From Pseudomonadota bacterium (GTDB taxonomy: Bacteria; Pseudomonadota; Alphaproteobacteria; Caulobacterales; Caulobacteraceae): a DNA stretch of 25,184 nt. Position 1 is the first letter of the stretch. Every line of letters begins with the position of its first letter. Of this stretch, positions 1 through 7,321 are shown piece after piece. The notes under the pieces were generated by a model. The model was not told the origin of the DNA. It searched no databases and saw nothing but the letters and a program-made list of their open reading frames with translations. The stretch lies in NCBI GenBank assembly GCA_023456105.1, contig JAEYAO010000068.1, forward strand, positions 1 through 25,184, given 5' to 3'. The position numbers and the translations under genes are program-made.

Positions 1-173
1 AGCTCGGGTGGCTGACGCCGCAGGCCTATGCAGAAGCGCTCACCGGACAGATCGGCCGGTCCGCTGCGCTGGTTGGGGGCTGCGCTGACCGGCCTCTTGC
101 CAACCCCGACAACCCCAGCTCAGATCACCAAAGGACTCTCGTTATGGCTGGATGAGAAACGGGGGTCACGTCA
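1..173 (+). mobile_element. Right end of an IS3-family insertion sequence (partial)
   Basis: The window opens inside an insertion sequence. A transposase C-terminus ends at 155, and the 18 bases after it (156-173) end in GGGGGTCACGTCA. Read from the other strand this starts TGACGTGACCCCC, matching the TG...CA termini usual for IS3-family elements. Directly beyond 173 the integrase frame on the minus strand begins, so 173 is the inferred boundary. The left end and any target duplication lie outside the window. The family call rests on the transposase tail, and the exact boundary is an inference. Confidence 0.65.
3..155 (+). CDS. IS3-family transposase OrfB, C-terminal fragment (partial at window edge)
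   Basis: Frame 3 is open from the window edge to TGA at 153-155 and encodes about 50 residues. They begin LGWLTPQAYAEAL and end RTLVMAG. The pattern 'LGW(M/L)TPxxYA', then a variable stretch, then a closing '(A/M)AG', is typical of the extreme C-terminus of IS3-family OrfB (DDE, rve integrase core) transposases. The DDE catalytic part is upstream of the window. The enzyme would cut and join the element's ends. Only the tail is visible, so whether the gene is intact cannot be told. Confidence 0.7.
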   Translation, partial: LGWLTPQAYAEALTGQIGRSAALVGGCADRPLANPDNPSSDHQRTLVMAG

Positions 174-830
174 GCGCCGCCGAACACGGTCGTTGACCTG
201 AAGTCCTTTGGCGGGGTTGCGCTCAATCCACCCCTCGTTCGCAGCGAAATTCATGACCGCCCTGAACTTGGTCATGTAGCCGTTCACAGACGCTGGTGAG
301 AGCGTGCCGGGCAGACCTTTTGCCTTTGCCATCGCAGACGCTTGAACAGGCGAAAGCTTCGGAAACTTTTTCTCCGCGTTCGCTGGCAACCAGATGAGGG
401 TGTCGAGGAGCTCGCGGCAGGTCTCGCGATCAATAGATCGGATCGTTCGCCGCTCACCCCACAGTCCGACCGTCAGTTCGATGAGGTTAAGGTAGTGGAG
501 GTCAGTCTTTCGGGTGCGCTGTTTCGCAGGATCGGACCTGAACAGTTCGAACACTTCACGCATCGTCTTTTCCGTTGGGACGGTCGATGTCACGGAGAAA
601 GGCTCTGGCCAGATGGCAGAGCGAGCCGGGACGCTCACAGAGACCCCGGAGGCTTCGATGTTTCTCCAATCCGCTTCGAACGCGGCAGCGACCATCCGAG
701 CCTTACGGATAGCCTCGGCTCGATAGCCTGTCCCGAGAGACTTCACGACGTGCGTCTTGCCGATCACGTCCGCCAATGAGCGCGGAACACGAAGTCGAAG
801 GTAGTAGGTCGATCCCCGGACGATCAGGCC
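171..830 (-). pseudogene. Tyrosine recombinase/integrase remnant, C-terminus lost to an IS3-family insertion
   Basis: The translated frame looks like a phage- or island-type tyrosine integrase. Its N-terminal part contains RGSTYYLRLRVP and later KSLGTGYRAEAIRKAR, as in the DUF6538 arm-binding domain. A SAM-like core-binding domain follows, ending MNFAANEGWIERNPAKGL. The frame stops right there at TGA (171-173). The whole catalytic domain (Arg, His-x-x-Arg and Tyr motifs) is absent, and the TGA is the first three bases of the inferred IS end. No ATG, GTG or TTG lies near the domain start. The frame stays open without a normal start up to an ATG at 1074-1076 inside the tRNA gene, so 830 marks the edge of recognisable homology, not a proven start. 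The DNA here is visibly less GC-rich than the rest. Position next to the tRNA 3' end fits an integrated element whose body lies to the left. Confidence 0.7.
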
Positions 831-1037
831 AAACGACTGCCGCCGAAATTGAGGAGACCGTGGAGGCGGTGGGACGAGCCGTTTGGACGGTGTGTGCGCC
901 GGTGTGGTGCTACAGGCGCGGGAGCCTGAACCGACTGTAGAGGAACGCTTTTTCGACGGTCGCTTTGGGGCCGTGTGACACAGCGTGGTGTCAGAATTCT
1001 CGCCTGATCCTGTCCAAACCCCTGTGGAACAAGGATT

Positions 1038-1113
<76 letters not shown>

Positions 1114-1151
1114 GGATCCAGCGGGCTGGTCGGGCCTCCAGGCAGGGGCGG

Positions 1152-1181
1152 GACATAGAAGGCGGGGGGGCGGGGTGTCAA
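1152..1181 (-). promoter_or_regulatory. Promoter of the tRNA-Ala gene
   Basis: On the minus strand there is a perfect -35 TTGACA (1181-1176). After 17 or 18 bases comes CTATGT/TATGTC (1158-1152) as the -10. Transcription would begin near 1145, giving a leader of about 30 bases before the mature tRNA end at 1113. The fit to the housekeeping consensus is good; no experimental evidence. Confidence 0.65.
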
Positions 1182-1231
1182 CCGGCGGATGCGGCGAAAG
1201 CGCCCCTTCCGCTCCGCCCGGGCGCAAAACA

Positions 1232-1260
1232 TTGTCCACCCGGCCACGGCCGCGCTAGAA
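1232..1260 (+). promoter_or_regulatory. Promoter of the yggT gene
   Basis: TTGTCC (1232-1237), a 17-base spacer and CTAGAA (1255-1260) within GCGCTAGAAGC resemble the Caulobacter housekeeping promoter, whose -10 is GCTANAWC. The start would fall near 1267, about 25 bases before the yggT ATG, leaving room for the AAGGAG ribosome site. Confidence 0.55.
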
Positions 1261-1291
1261 GCCGCTCCACGCGTCATCAAGGAGAGCGTTC

Positions 1292-1597
1292 ATGGGCGAA
1301 GCCATTGTCTGGCTGGTCAACGCCGTCATCACCCTGATGGTCTGGGCCATCATCGGCTCGGCCATCCTGAGCTGGCTGTTCGCGTTCGACGTCATCAACC
1401 ACCGCAACCGGTTCGTGAACCAGCTGGCGACCTTCCTGGACACGGTGACGCGGCCGATCCTGGAGCCGTTCCGCCGCATCATCCCGCCGCTGGGCGGCAT
1501 CGACATCTCGCCCATCGTGGTGCTGCTCCTGCTGCAGTTCGTGCGCATCCTGTTCAACAACATGGCGGCGCCGTCGCTGATCATGCTGCTGGGCTGA
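1292..1597 (+). CDS. YggT family membrane protein
   Basis: This 101-residue protein has the YggT layout: two hydrophobic stretches (about residues 4-31 and 73-92) around an amphipathic middle with RPILEPFRRIIPPLGGIDISP, the family's most conserved segment. YggT proteins are small inner-membrane proteins, linked in other bacteria to membrane or cell-division and osmotic functions; the biochemical role is not settled. Length is normal for the family. The start is supported by AAGGAG seven bases before the ATG and by a promoter at 1232-1260. It is a short unit of its own; the following 129 bases hold no gene and no clear terminator. Confidence 0.9.
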   Translation: MGEAIVWLVNAVITLMVWAIIGSAILSWLFAFDVINHRNRFVNQLATFLDTVTRPILEPFRRIIPPLGGIDISPIVVLLLLQFVRILFNNMAAPSLIMLLG

Positions 1598-1726
1598 TCC
1601 GTTGACGCCGGGACACGGCCGCGCGGGAATCTGGCGGGGCATCGGCCTTGCGGCCTTGCGCGCCGCCCCTGGCCTGCCCAAGGTGGCCGGCCCTTCACGC
1701 AGCAGGTCCCTCCGGGTTCGCCCTTT

Positions 1727-2608
1727 ATGAGCACGATCAAGACAGTGGCCGTCATCGGCGCCGGGCAGATGGGCTCGGGCATCGCCCAGGCCGTGGCGCT
1801 GGGCGGCTATGCGGTGCGCCTGTTCGACGCCTCGCCGGAGCGGCTGCCGCAGGCGCAGGGGCTGATCGCCGCCAGCCTGGCGCGCCAGACCGGCCGGGGC
1901 CTGGTGGCGCAGGACGCCGCCGACGCCGCCCTGTCGCGCATCGCGCCCGCCGCCTCGGTCGCCGAGGCCGTGTCCGGCGCCGATCTGGTGATCGAGGCCA
2001 CCGTCGAGGACGAAGCGGTCAAGAAGGCCGTCTACGCCGAAGTCGTGCCGCACCTGTCGGCCGGCGCGCTGATCGCCTCCAACACCTCCTCCATCTCCAT
2101 CACCCGGCTGGCGTCGGCGACGGATCGGCCGGACCGGTTCGTGGGCCTGCACTTCATGAAGCCTGCGCCCGCCATGCGGCTGGTGGAGATCATCCGCGGC
2201 ATCGCCACATCCGCCGAGACCCACGCCGCCGCCGTCGCCTTCGCCGAGAGCCTGGGCAAGACCACCACCGACGCCGAGGATTTCCCCGCCTTCATCGTCA
2301 ACCGCATCCTGGTGCCGATGATGAACGAGGCGATCTTCGCCCTGTACGAGGGCGTCGGTAACGTCGCCTCCATCGACAAGGCGCTGAAGCTGGGCGCCAA
2401 CCATCCGATGGGCCCGCTGGAGCTGGCGGACTTCATGGGGCTGGACGTGGTCCTGGCCATCATGAACGTGCTCTACGACGGCCTCGCCGACAGCAAGTAC
2501 CGGCCCTGTCCGCTGCTGGTGAAGTACGTCGAGGCCGGATGGTTGGGGCGCAAGAGCGGGCGGGGCTTCTACGACTATTCCGGCGACACGCCGGCGCCGA
2601 CCCGGTGA
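1727..2608 (+). CDS. 3-hydroxybutyryl-CoA dehydrogenase (3-hydroxyacyl-CoA dehydrogenase family)
   Basis: This cytosolic NAD(P)-dependent enzyme interconverts acetoacetyl-CoA and 3-hydroxybutyryl-CoA, in butanoate, polyhydroxybutyrate-related or fatty-acid metabolism. The 293 residues are the usual length of single-function members. The N-terminal Rossmann fold has GAGQMGSGIA (residues 11-20). SNTSS (118-122), His142 in LHFMKPAP, Glu154 in VEIIRG and Asn225 in GANHPMGPLELAD match the known active-site residues. The C-terminus has the family ending RKSGRGFYDY. The ATG at 1727 precedes the beta strand by only a few residues, as expected, although no strong ribosome site is visible. The stop overlaps the next gene's start by one base (TGATG), so the two are probably translated together. 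Such genes are named hbd, hbdA, fadB2 or paaH in different species; which applies cannot be decided here. Confidence 0.9.
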   Translation: MSTIKTVAVIGAGQMGSGIAQAVALGGYAVRLFDASPERLPQAQGLIAASLARQTGRGLVAQDAADAALSRIAPAASVAEAVSGADLVIEATVEDEAVKKAVYAEVVPHLSAGALIASNTSSISITRLASATDRPDRFVGLHFMKPAPAMRLVEIIRGIATSAETHAAAVAFAESLGKTTTDAEDFPAFIVNRILVPMMNEAIFALYEGVGNVASIDKALKLGANHPMGPLELADFMGLDVVLAIMNVLYDGLADSKYRPCPLLVKYVEAGWLGRKSGRGFYDYSGDTPAPTR

Positions 2609-3156
2609 TGCGGATGGAGCTGCCGGGCCAGGTCGCCGTCGCGCCGCGCCGCCAGACCTCGGCGCGCGTGGCCGCGGCCGTGGCGGGCGCCGCCTGGCCT
2701 CCGCTGATCCTCACCCTGCCGTTCTGGCCGCCGAACACCTGGATGCCCGGCCCCGAGATGGATTGGCGCCTGATGATCCTGCTGGTGGGCCTCATCGCCA
2801 CGCCCCTGTGCCTGTGGCGGCTGGGGCGCGAGCGCGAGCGTCATGGGCGGCCGGCGACGCGGCTGGGCGTGGTGTGGCGCTTTGTCTTCTATGGCGGGCT
2901 GCTGGCCGCAGGGTTGCAGGCGCTGGTGGCGCTCGCCATGGCCGTCGCGGGCTGGCTGGAGGCGGGCGATCCCGCCCAGGCGCTGGGCTTCACCGAGACC
3001 ACGCTTCTGATCTTCGGCGTCGGCTTTCTGCCGGTCGCGGTGATGGTGGGGATCAGCTACGCCCTGTGGGCCGGCCTGTGCGCGGCGTTCATCGCCTATG
3101 AGCCTCAAGGCGAGGCGCCGGATCGCATGAACAGGGTGGTGCGCCGCACCATCTGA
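2608..3156 (+). CDS. Hypothetical inner-membrane protein
   Basis: I do not recognise this 182-residue protein. Hydrophobicity suggests about four membrane segments, near residues 18-37, 50-70, 88-115 and 127-162, with a short basic stretch (RLGRERERHGR) after the second and a charged tail. The chosen ATG overlaps the stop of the dehydrogenase gene as TGATG, which favours coupled translation. A longer version from 2539 would lie inside the dehydrogenase gene and is less likely; ATG at 2614 is also possible. The frame has the same GC-rich third positions as its neighbours, so it is very probably coding. Context gives no firm hint of function. Confidence 0.7.
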   Translation: MRMELPGQVAVAPRRQTSARVAAAVAGAAWPPLILTLPFWPPNTWMPGPEMDWRLMILLVGLIATPLCLWRLGRERERHGRPATRLGVVWRFVFYGGLLAAGLQALVALAMAVAGWLEAGDPAQALGFTETTLLIFGVGFLPVAVMVGISYALWAGLCAAFIAYEPQGEAPDRMNRVVRRTI

Positions 3157-3174
3157 TCGCCGGCGCGGCCGGCG

Positions 3175-3192
3175 CCTTGTTGGGGGACAAGG
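3175..3192 (+). promoter_or_regulatory. Hairpin covering the ribosome site of the DUF418 gene
   Basis: CCTTGT (3175-3180) can pair with ACAAGG (3187-3192) around a TGGGGG loop. The 3' arm contains AAGG, the only plausible Shine-Dalgarno sequence for the ATG at 3196. A GC-rich palindrome, GGCGCGGCCGGCGCC, sits just before it. The pairing is seen in the sequence; a regulatory role is inference. Confidence 0.4.
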
Positions 3193-3195
3193 ACG

Positions 3196-4422
3196 ATGAC
3201 CATGGACGCTTCTGCTTCGCCGCCTTCGCGCGAACGCATCGCCACCCTGGACCTGATCCGGGGACTGGCGGTGCTGGGCATTCTGGCCGTCAACGCCGAG
3301 GGCTTCGCGGCGACCTTCAGCGCCTATGGCTCGCCCGGCCTGTGGCCGTTCCCGAACGTCGGCGCGTCGGCCGCGGCAAAGTGGATCATCGACGCCTTTT
3401 TCCATCAGAAGTTCATCAGCCTGTTCTCCATGCTGTTCGGCGCCTCCATCTTTCTGGTGGGCGGCGAGCGGGACGAGCGCGGCGCGGAGGAGCGCGGCCG
3501 ACGCCTGCGTCGCCGGCTGTTCTGGCTGTTCGTCTTCGCCCTGTTCCATGGACTGGCGCTGTGGTGGGGCGACGTGCTGCTGCTTTACGCCTGGTCGGGC
3601 GTGTTCGTGATGCTGGCGCGCTCGTGGTCGGTGCGCAGGCTGGCGATCGTGGGCGGCCTGCTGTTCGGCCTGTTCGCGGCCCTGCAGATTCTGGGTGGGC
3701 TTGCGCTGCAGTTCGCGCCGGCCGAGGTCCAGACCCAGGTCGCCGCCGCCACCGGCGCCACGCCCGAACGGCTGGCCGCCGTCCGGGCCGAAATCGCGGA
3801 GGCGGCCGGGTCGCTGGCCGGCGCCTATCGCCAGAACACGTCCGGCTGGATGTCGCTTCAGGCGCCCAGCGTCATGGCCTTTGTGTTTCCCACCACCGGG
3901 CTGATGATGATCGGCCTGGCGCTGTTCAAGGCCGGCTTTCTTTCCGGCGCCCGATCCCTGCGCGCCTACGCCGTCACCCTGTCCATGGCCGCCGCCGCCC
4001 TGGTTGTGGTGGCCTGGCTGGAGTGGGGGCAGGTGATGAACGGCGCGGAGTCGCCGCTGGCCAGCGGCGTCGACTTCCTGCTGAACCCGCTGATCGGCCT
4101 GGGCTACGCCTCCATCCTGATCCTGTTGTGGAAGGCGGGTCGCGCCCGCGCCCTGTCGCCGCTGGCGGCGGCCGGTCGCATGGCCTTCACCAACTACCTG
4201 ACCCAGTCGCTCATCATGACCACCCTGTTCTACGGCGGTCGCGGCTTCGGCTTGATGGGCCAGGTGGATCGGCCGGCCCTCTGGGCGATCGTCGTGGCCG
4301 TCTGGGCGCTGCAGCTGGTCTGGTCGGTGCTGTGGCTCCGGCGGTTCCAGATGGGGCCGCTGGAGTGGCTGTGGCGTTCGCTGACCGAGGGACGGCGCCT
4401 GCCGATCCGCCGGACGGCCTGA
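3196..4422 (+). CDS. DUF418 domain-containing membrane protein (YeiB-like)
   Basis: This 408-residue polytopic inner-membrane protein carries the family opening RIATLDLIRGLAVLGILAVN. It has many hydrophobic segments, the loop FFHQKFISLFSMLFGAS, and a C-terminal DUF418 domain with RMAFTNYLTQSLIMTT. Members resemble acyltransferase-3-type membrane proteins and are often guessed to be transporters or acyl carriers, but function is not established. The ATG at 3196 follows AAGG with four intervening bases; a second ATG at 3202 is possible. It lies 39 bases after the previous gene and 41 before cobT, so it may be part of one long transcript, with its own translation perhaps limited by the hairpin over its ribosome site. 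Confidence 0.85.
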   Translation: MTMDASASPPSRERIATLDLIRGLAVLGILAVNAEGFAATFSAYGSPGLWPFPNVGASAAAKWIIDAFFHQKFISLFSMLFGASIFLVGGERDERGAEERGRRLRRRLFWLFVFALFHGLALWWGDVLLLYAWSGVFVMLARSWSVRRLAIVGGLLFGLFAALQILGGLALQFAPAEVQTQVAAATGATPERLAAVRAEIAEAAGSLAGAYRQNTSGWMSLQAPSVMAFVFPTTGLMMIGLALFKAGFLSGARSLRAYAVTLSMAAAALVVVAWLEWGQVMNGAESPLASGVDFLLNPLIGLGYASILILLWKAGRARALSPLAAAGRMAFTNYLTQSLIMTTLFYGGRGFGLMGQVDRPALWAIVVAVWALQLVWSVLWLRRFQMGPLEWLWRSLTEGRRLPIRRTA

Positions 4423-4463
4423 TCCGCCTTTTCCCCGCCGGCTTCACCCGCTAACGACAGGGC

Positions 4464-6347
4464 ATGGCCGCTCCCGACACGCCCGCCGAGACCTTCAAGC
4501 GCGCCCTGTCCCACGCCGCCCGCGCCCTGGCCGAGCAGCCGGAGCTGGAGGTCCTGTTCGGCACGGACGGCCCGCGTCTGGCGAACGGCGTCCTGACCCT
4601 GCCCCATCCGCCGCGCGATCCATCGGCGCCGGAAAGCGCCTCGCTGAGGGGACAGGCCGACCGGCTGGCGCTGCGGCTGGCCAATCACGACGCAGGCGTC
4701 AACGCCCGCCTGCGCCCGATCGACACTGCGGCCGCCGAGGTGTTCGACGCGGTCGAGCAGGCGCGGGTCGAGGCGGTGGGCTCCCACGCCTTGGCCGGGG
4801 TGCGCGCCAACATGACCGCCGCCCTGCTGACGCGGCTGGAGAAGACCGGGGCCCTGCGCGTCAACGATCCCGACCGCGTGCCGGTGTCCGAGGCCGTGGC
4901 GCTGCTGGTGCGCGAGCGCCTGACCGGCCAGCGCACGCCCGACGGCGCCGGCGCCATGCTGGACCTGGTGCGTGAGCCGCTGGAGCTCAAGGCCGGCCGC
5001 CAGATCGACACCCTGTCCGAGGTCGCCGCCGATCAGACCGCCTTCGCCGCCCGCATGCGCGAGGTGCTGCGCGCGCTCGACCTCGATCCCGGCGACGGCC
5101 AGGGCGAGGACAGTTCCGACGATCCCGGCGAGGAGGAGCCCGACCCGCAGGAGCCCGAAGCCCAGGACCAGCCCGACGAGGACGAGGAGCAGGACGGCGG
5201 CGAAGGCGACCAATCGATGGAGGGCTCGGCCGACGACTCGTCCTCCGAGCAGGAGCGCGACAGCCGCCCCGAGGGCGCGCCCGCCGATCCGAGCGGCGAG
5301 GCGTCGGAGGACGGCCCCGAACTGAACGAGGGCGACCAGCCCAACCGCCAGCAGGCGCGCGACGACGGCCGCCCGGTGGATTTCTACCGCGTCTTCACCC
5401 AGGCCTATGACGAGGTGGTGGACGCCGCCGACCTGTGCGACCCGATGGAGCTGGACCGGCTGCGCGCCCTGCTGGACGGCCAGCTGGCGGTGCTGTCGAG
5501 CGTCGTTTCGCGCCTCGCCAACAAGCTGCAGCGCCGCCTGCTGGCCCAGCAGAACCGGTCCTGGATCTTCGACCTGGAGGAAGGGATGCTGGACACCGCG
5601 CGGCTGACGCGCATCGTCACCGACCCTTCGGCGCCGCTTAGCTTCAAGGCCGAGAGCGAAAGCCCGTTCCGCGACACGGTCGTCACCCTGCTGCTGGACA
5701 ACTCGGGCTCCATGCGGGGACGGCCGATCATGGTGGCGGCGGTCTGCGCCGACATCCTGGCGCGCACGCTGGAGCGCTGCGGCGTCAAGGTTGAGATCCT
5801 GGGCTTCACCACCCGCGCCTGGAAGGGCGGCCAGAGCCGCGAGGCCTGGATCACCGCCGGCAAACCCGCCAATCCGGGTCGTCTGAACGACCTGCGCCAC
5901 ATCATCTACAAGGCCGCCGACGCGCCGTGGCGCCGGGCCAAGAAGAACCTCGGCCTGATGATGCGAGAAGGGCTGCTGAAGGAGAACATCGACGGCGAGG
6001 CCCTCTTGTGGGCCCACGACCGGCTGCTGGCGCGCACTGAGCAGCGCCGCATCCTGATGGTGATCTCCGACGGCTCGCCGGTGGACGACTCCACCCAGTC
6101 GGCCAACGCCGCGCTTTACCTCGACCAGCACCTGCGCCGCGTCATTTCCGACATCGAGGAGCGCTCGCCGGTCGAGCTTCTCGCCATCGGCATCGGCCAC
6201 GACGTCACCCGCTGGTATCGTCGCGCCCTGACGATCGTCGATGTGGAGCAGCTGGCCGGCGCCATGACCGAGAAGCTGGCCGAGCTGTTCGAGACCGAAC
6301 CGGCGTCTCCGGTTCGCACGCGCGGTCGTCGGCGCATCGCCGCATGA
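4464..6347 (+). CDS. cobT: Cobaltochelatase subunit CobT
   Basis: CobT and CobS form the AAA+/MIDAS chaperone part of the aerobic cobaltochelatase. With CobN they insert cobalt into hydrogenobyrinic acid diamide in cobalamin synthesis. The 627 residues show the family build: a helical N-terminal region, a very acidic Asp/Glu/Ser/Pro-rich linker (about residues 205-295), and a C-terminal von Willebrand A domain. The MIDAS motif is Asp412-x-Ser414-x-Ser416 in LLLDNSGSMRG, followed by EILGFTTRAWKGG and a second acidic motif, MVISDGSPVDD. Length is normal. The ribosome site is weak (CAGGGC). No cobS or cobN lies in the window. The stop overlaps the next gene's ATG by four bases (ATGA), so that gene is translationally coupled. 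Confidence 0.95.
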   Translation: MAAPDTPAETFKRALSHAARALAEQPELEVLFGTDGPRLANGVLTLPHPPRDPSAPESASLRGQADRLALRLANHDAGVNARLRPIDTAAAEVFDAVEQARVEAVGSHALAGVRANMTAALLTRLEKTGALRVNDPDRVPVSEAVALLVRERLTGQRTPDGAGAMLDLVREPLELKAGRQIDTLSEVAADQTAFAARMREVLRALDLDPGDGQGEDSSDDPGEEEPDPQEPEAQDQPDEDEEQDGGEGDQSMEGSADDSSSEQERDSRPEGAPADPSGEASEDGPELNEGDQPNRQQARDDGRPVDFYRVFTQAYDEVVDAADLCDPMELDRLRALLDGQLAVLSSVVSRLANKLQRRLLAQQNRSWIFDLEEGMLDTARLTRIVTDPSAPLSFKAESESPFRDTVVTLLLDNSGSMRGRPIMVAAVCADILARTLERCGVKVEILGFTTRAWKGGQSREAWITAGKPANPGRLNDLRHIIYKAADAPWRRAKKNLGLMMREGLLKENIDGEALLWAHDRLLARTEQRRILMVISDGSPVDDSTQSANAALYLDQHLRRVISDIEERSPVELLAIGIGHDVTRWYRRALTIVDVEQLAGAMTEKLAELFETEPASPVRTRGRRRIAA

Positions 6348-7321
6348 TCCGCCTGCGTCGCCTGCTGGGCCCGGGCGTCGCGCTGGCGCTCGCCGCTTGC
6401 GCCGCGGTCGGCAGCGCTCAGCGCCCGATCCTGCCTGCGGAGGACGGCTGGACTCCTCAGGTGATCCAGACCCGCGCCGTCAGCCTGGGACTGCCGGGCG
6501 GCGCCGAGCTTGCGCCGGGCGTGCGCTTCATGGGCGGTCTGCAGATCAGCGCCCCGCCCGGCTCGCCGATCCACAGCCTGTCGGATCTGAAGCGGGTCGG
6601 CGAGCGGGGCCTCGTCAGCGTCTCCGACGTCGGAGACCTGGTCCGCGCCGAGCTTCGGCTGGACGGCTCCGGCCGCCTGATCGGGTTGGAGGGGATGCGC
6701 AGCCGCCGCCTGCCCGGGCTCGACGGCCTGCCGATCACCGACAAGGCGGCCGGCGACGCCGAGGGCCTGCTGCTGACGGACGATGGCGACCTGCTGGTCT
6801 CGTTCGAGCGCGACCACCGCATCTGGAGCTACGGCCCGCTCGCCCGACCGGCTTCGCGCCCGATCCCCATGCGCCGGCCCGACGCGGCGTTCGAGGGGAA
6901 CGCCGGCATGGAGGGCCTGGCGAGCACGCCGGGCGGCGGCTGGCGCGTGGCGGGCGAAGGCGGCGGCGTCTGGGACTGCGATCCAAGCGCCTGCCGGACC
7001 GTGCAGGCGCCCCCGGCCACACCCCTGCCCGACAGCGCGTTTCGCATCACCGCCCTCGACCGCGATCCTTCAGGCGACGGCTGGTTCGTGGTGCAGCGGC
7101 TCTACCGCGCGCCCATCGACATGCGCGCCCAGGTGCGGCGGATGGCGCCCGACGGCGGCCTCGGCCCGGTGCTGATCTCGCTGAAGCTTCCCGGCACGAC
7201 CGACAATTTCGAAGGCGTCTCGGCCGAGCGGCTGAACGGCCGGACGCGCCTCTACATTCTTTCGGACGACAACTTCAATCCGGCCCAGCGCACCTTGCTC
7301 TTGGGCTTCGACGTGGACTGA
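6344..7321 (+). CDS. Esterase-like activity of phytase family lipoprotein
   Basis: The 325-residue product starts with a basic, then hydrophobic stretch ending LALAAC, a lipobox with Cys19, so it is probably a lipoprotein of the cell envelope. The mature part shows the phytase-like (PF13449-type) pattern: RFMGGLQIS near the start, LVSVSDVGDL, DAEGLLLTDDGDLLVSFERDHRIW, EGNAGMEGLA, and the closing LYILSDDNFNPAQRTLLLGF. These look like beta-propeller blades with acidic metal-binding loops. Phosphatase, phytase or esterase activity is inferred from the family name only. It overlaps cobT by four bases, a neighbourhood I recall from other alphaproteobacteria. Its last 70 bases overlap the 3' end of otsA on the other strand. 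Confidence 0.8.
   Translation: MIRLRRLLGPGVALALAACAAVGSAQRPILPAEDGWTPQVIQTRAVSLGLPGGAELAPGVRFMGGLQISAPPGSPIHSLSDLKRVGERGLVSVSDVGDLVRAELRLDGSGRLIGLEGMRSRRLPGLDGLPITDKAAGDAEGLLLTDDGDLLVSFERDHRIWSYGPLARPASRPIPMRRPDAAFEGNAGMEGLASTPGGGWRVAGEGGGVWDCDPSACRTVQAPPATPLPDSAFRITALDRDPSGDGWFVVQRLYRAPIDMRAQVRRMAPDGGLGPVLISLKLPGTTDNFEGVSAERLNGRTRLYILSDDNFNPAQRTLLLGFDVD

Noticed and set aside
1277..2404. Long minus-strand frame (375 codons) opposite yggT and the dehydrogenase
   Set aside because: Composition is rich in Gly, Arg, His, Asp and Gln without motifs, as expected of an antisense shadow in high-GC DNA.
4230..6200. 656-codon minus-strand frame opposite DUF418 and cobT
   Set aside because: The opposite strand carries CobT with an intact MIDAS motif; this frame is a GC-bias shadow with no recognisable domain.
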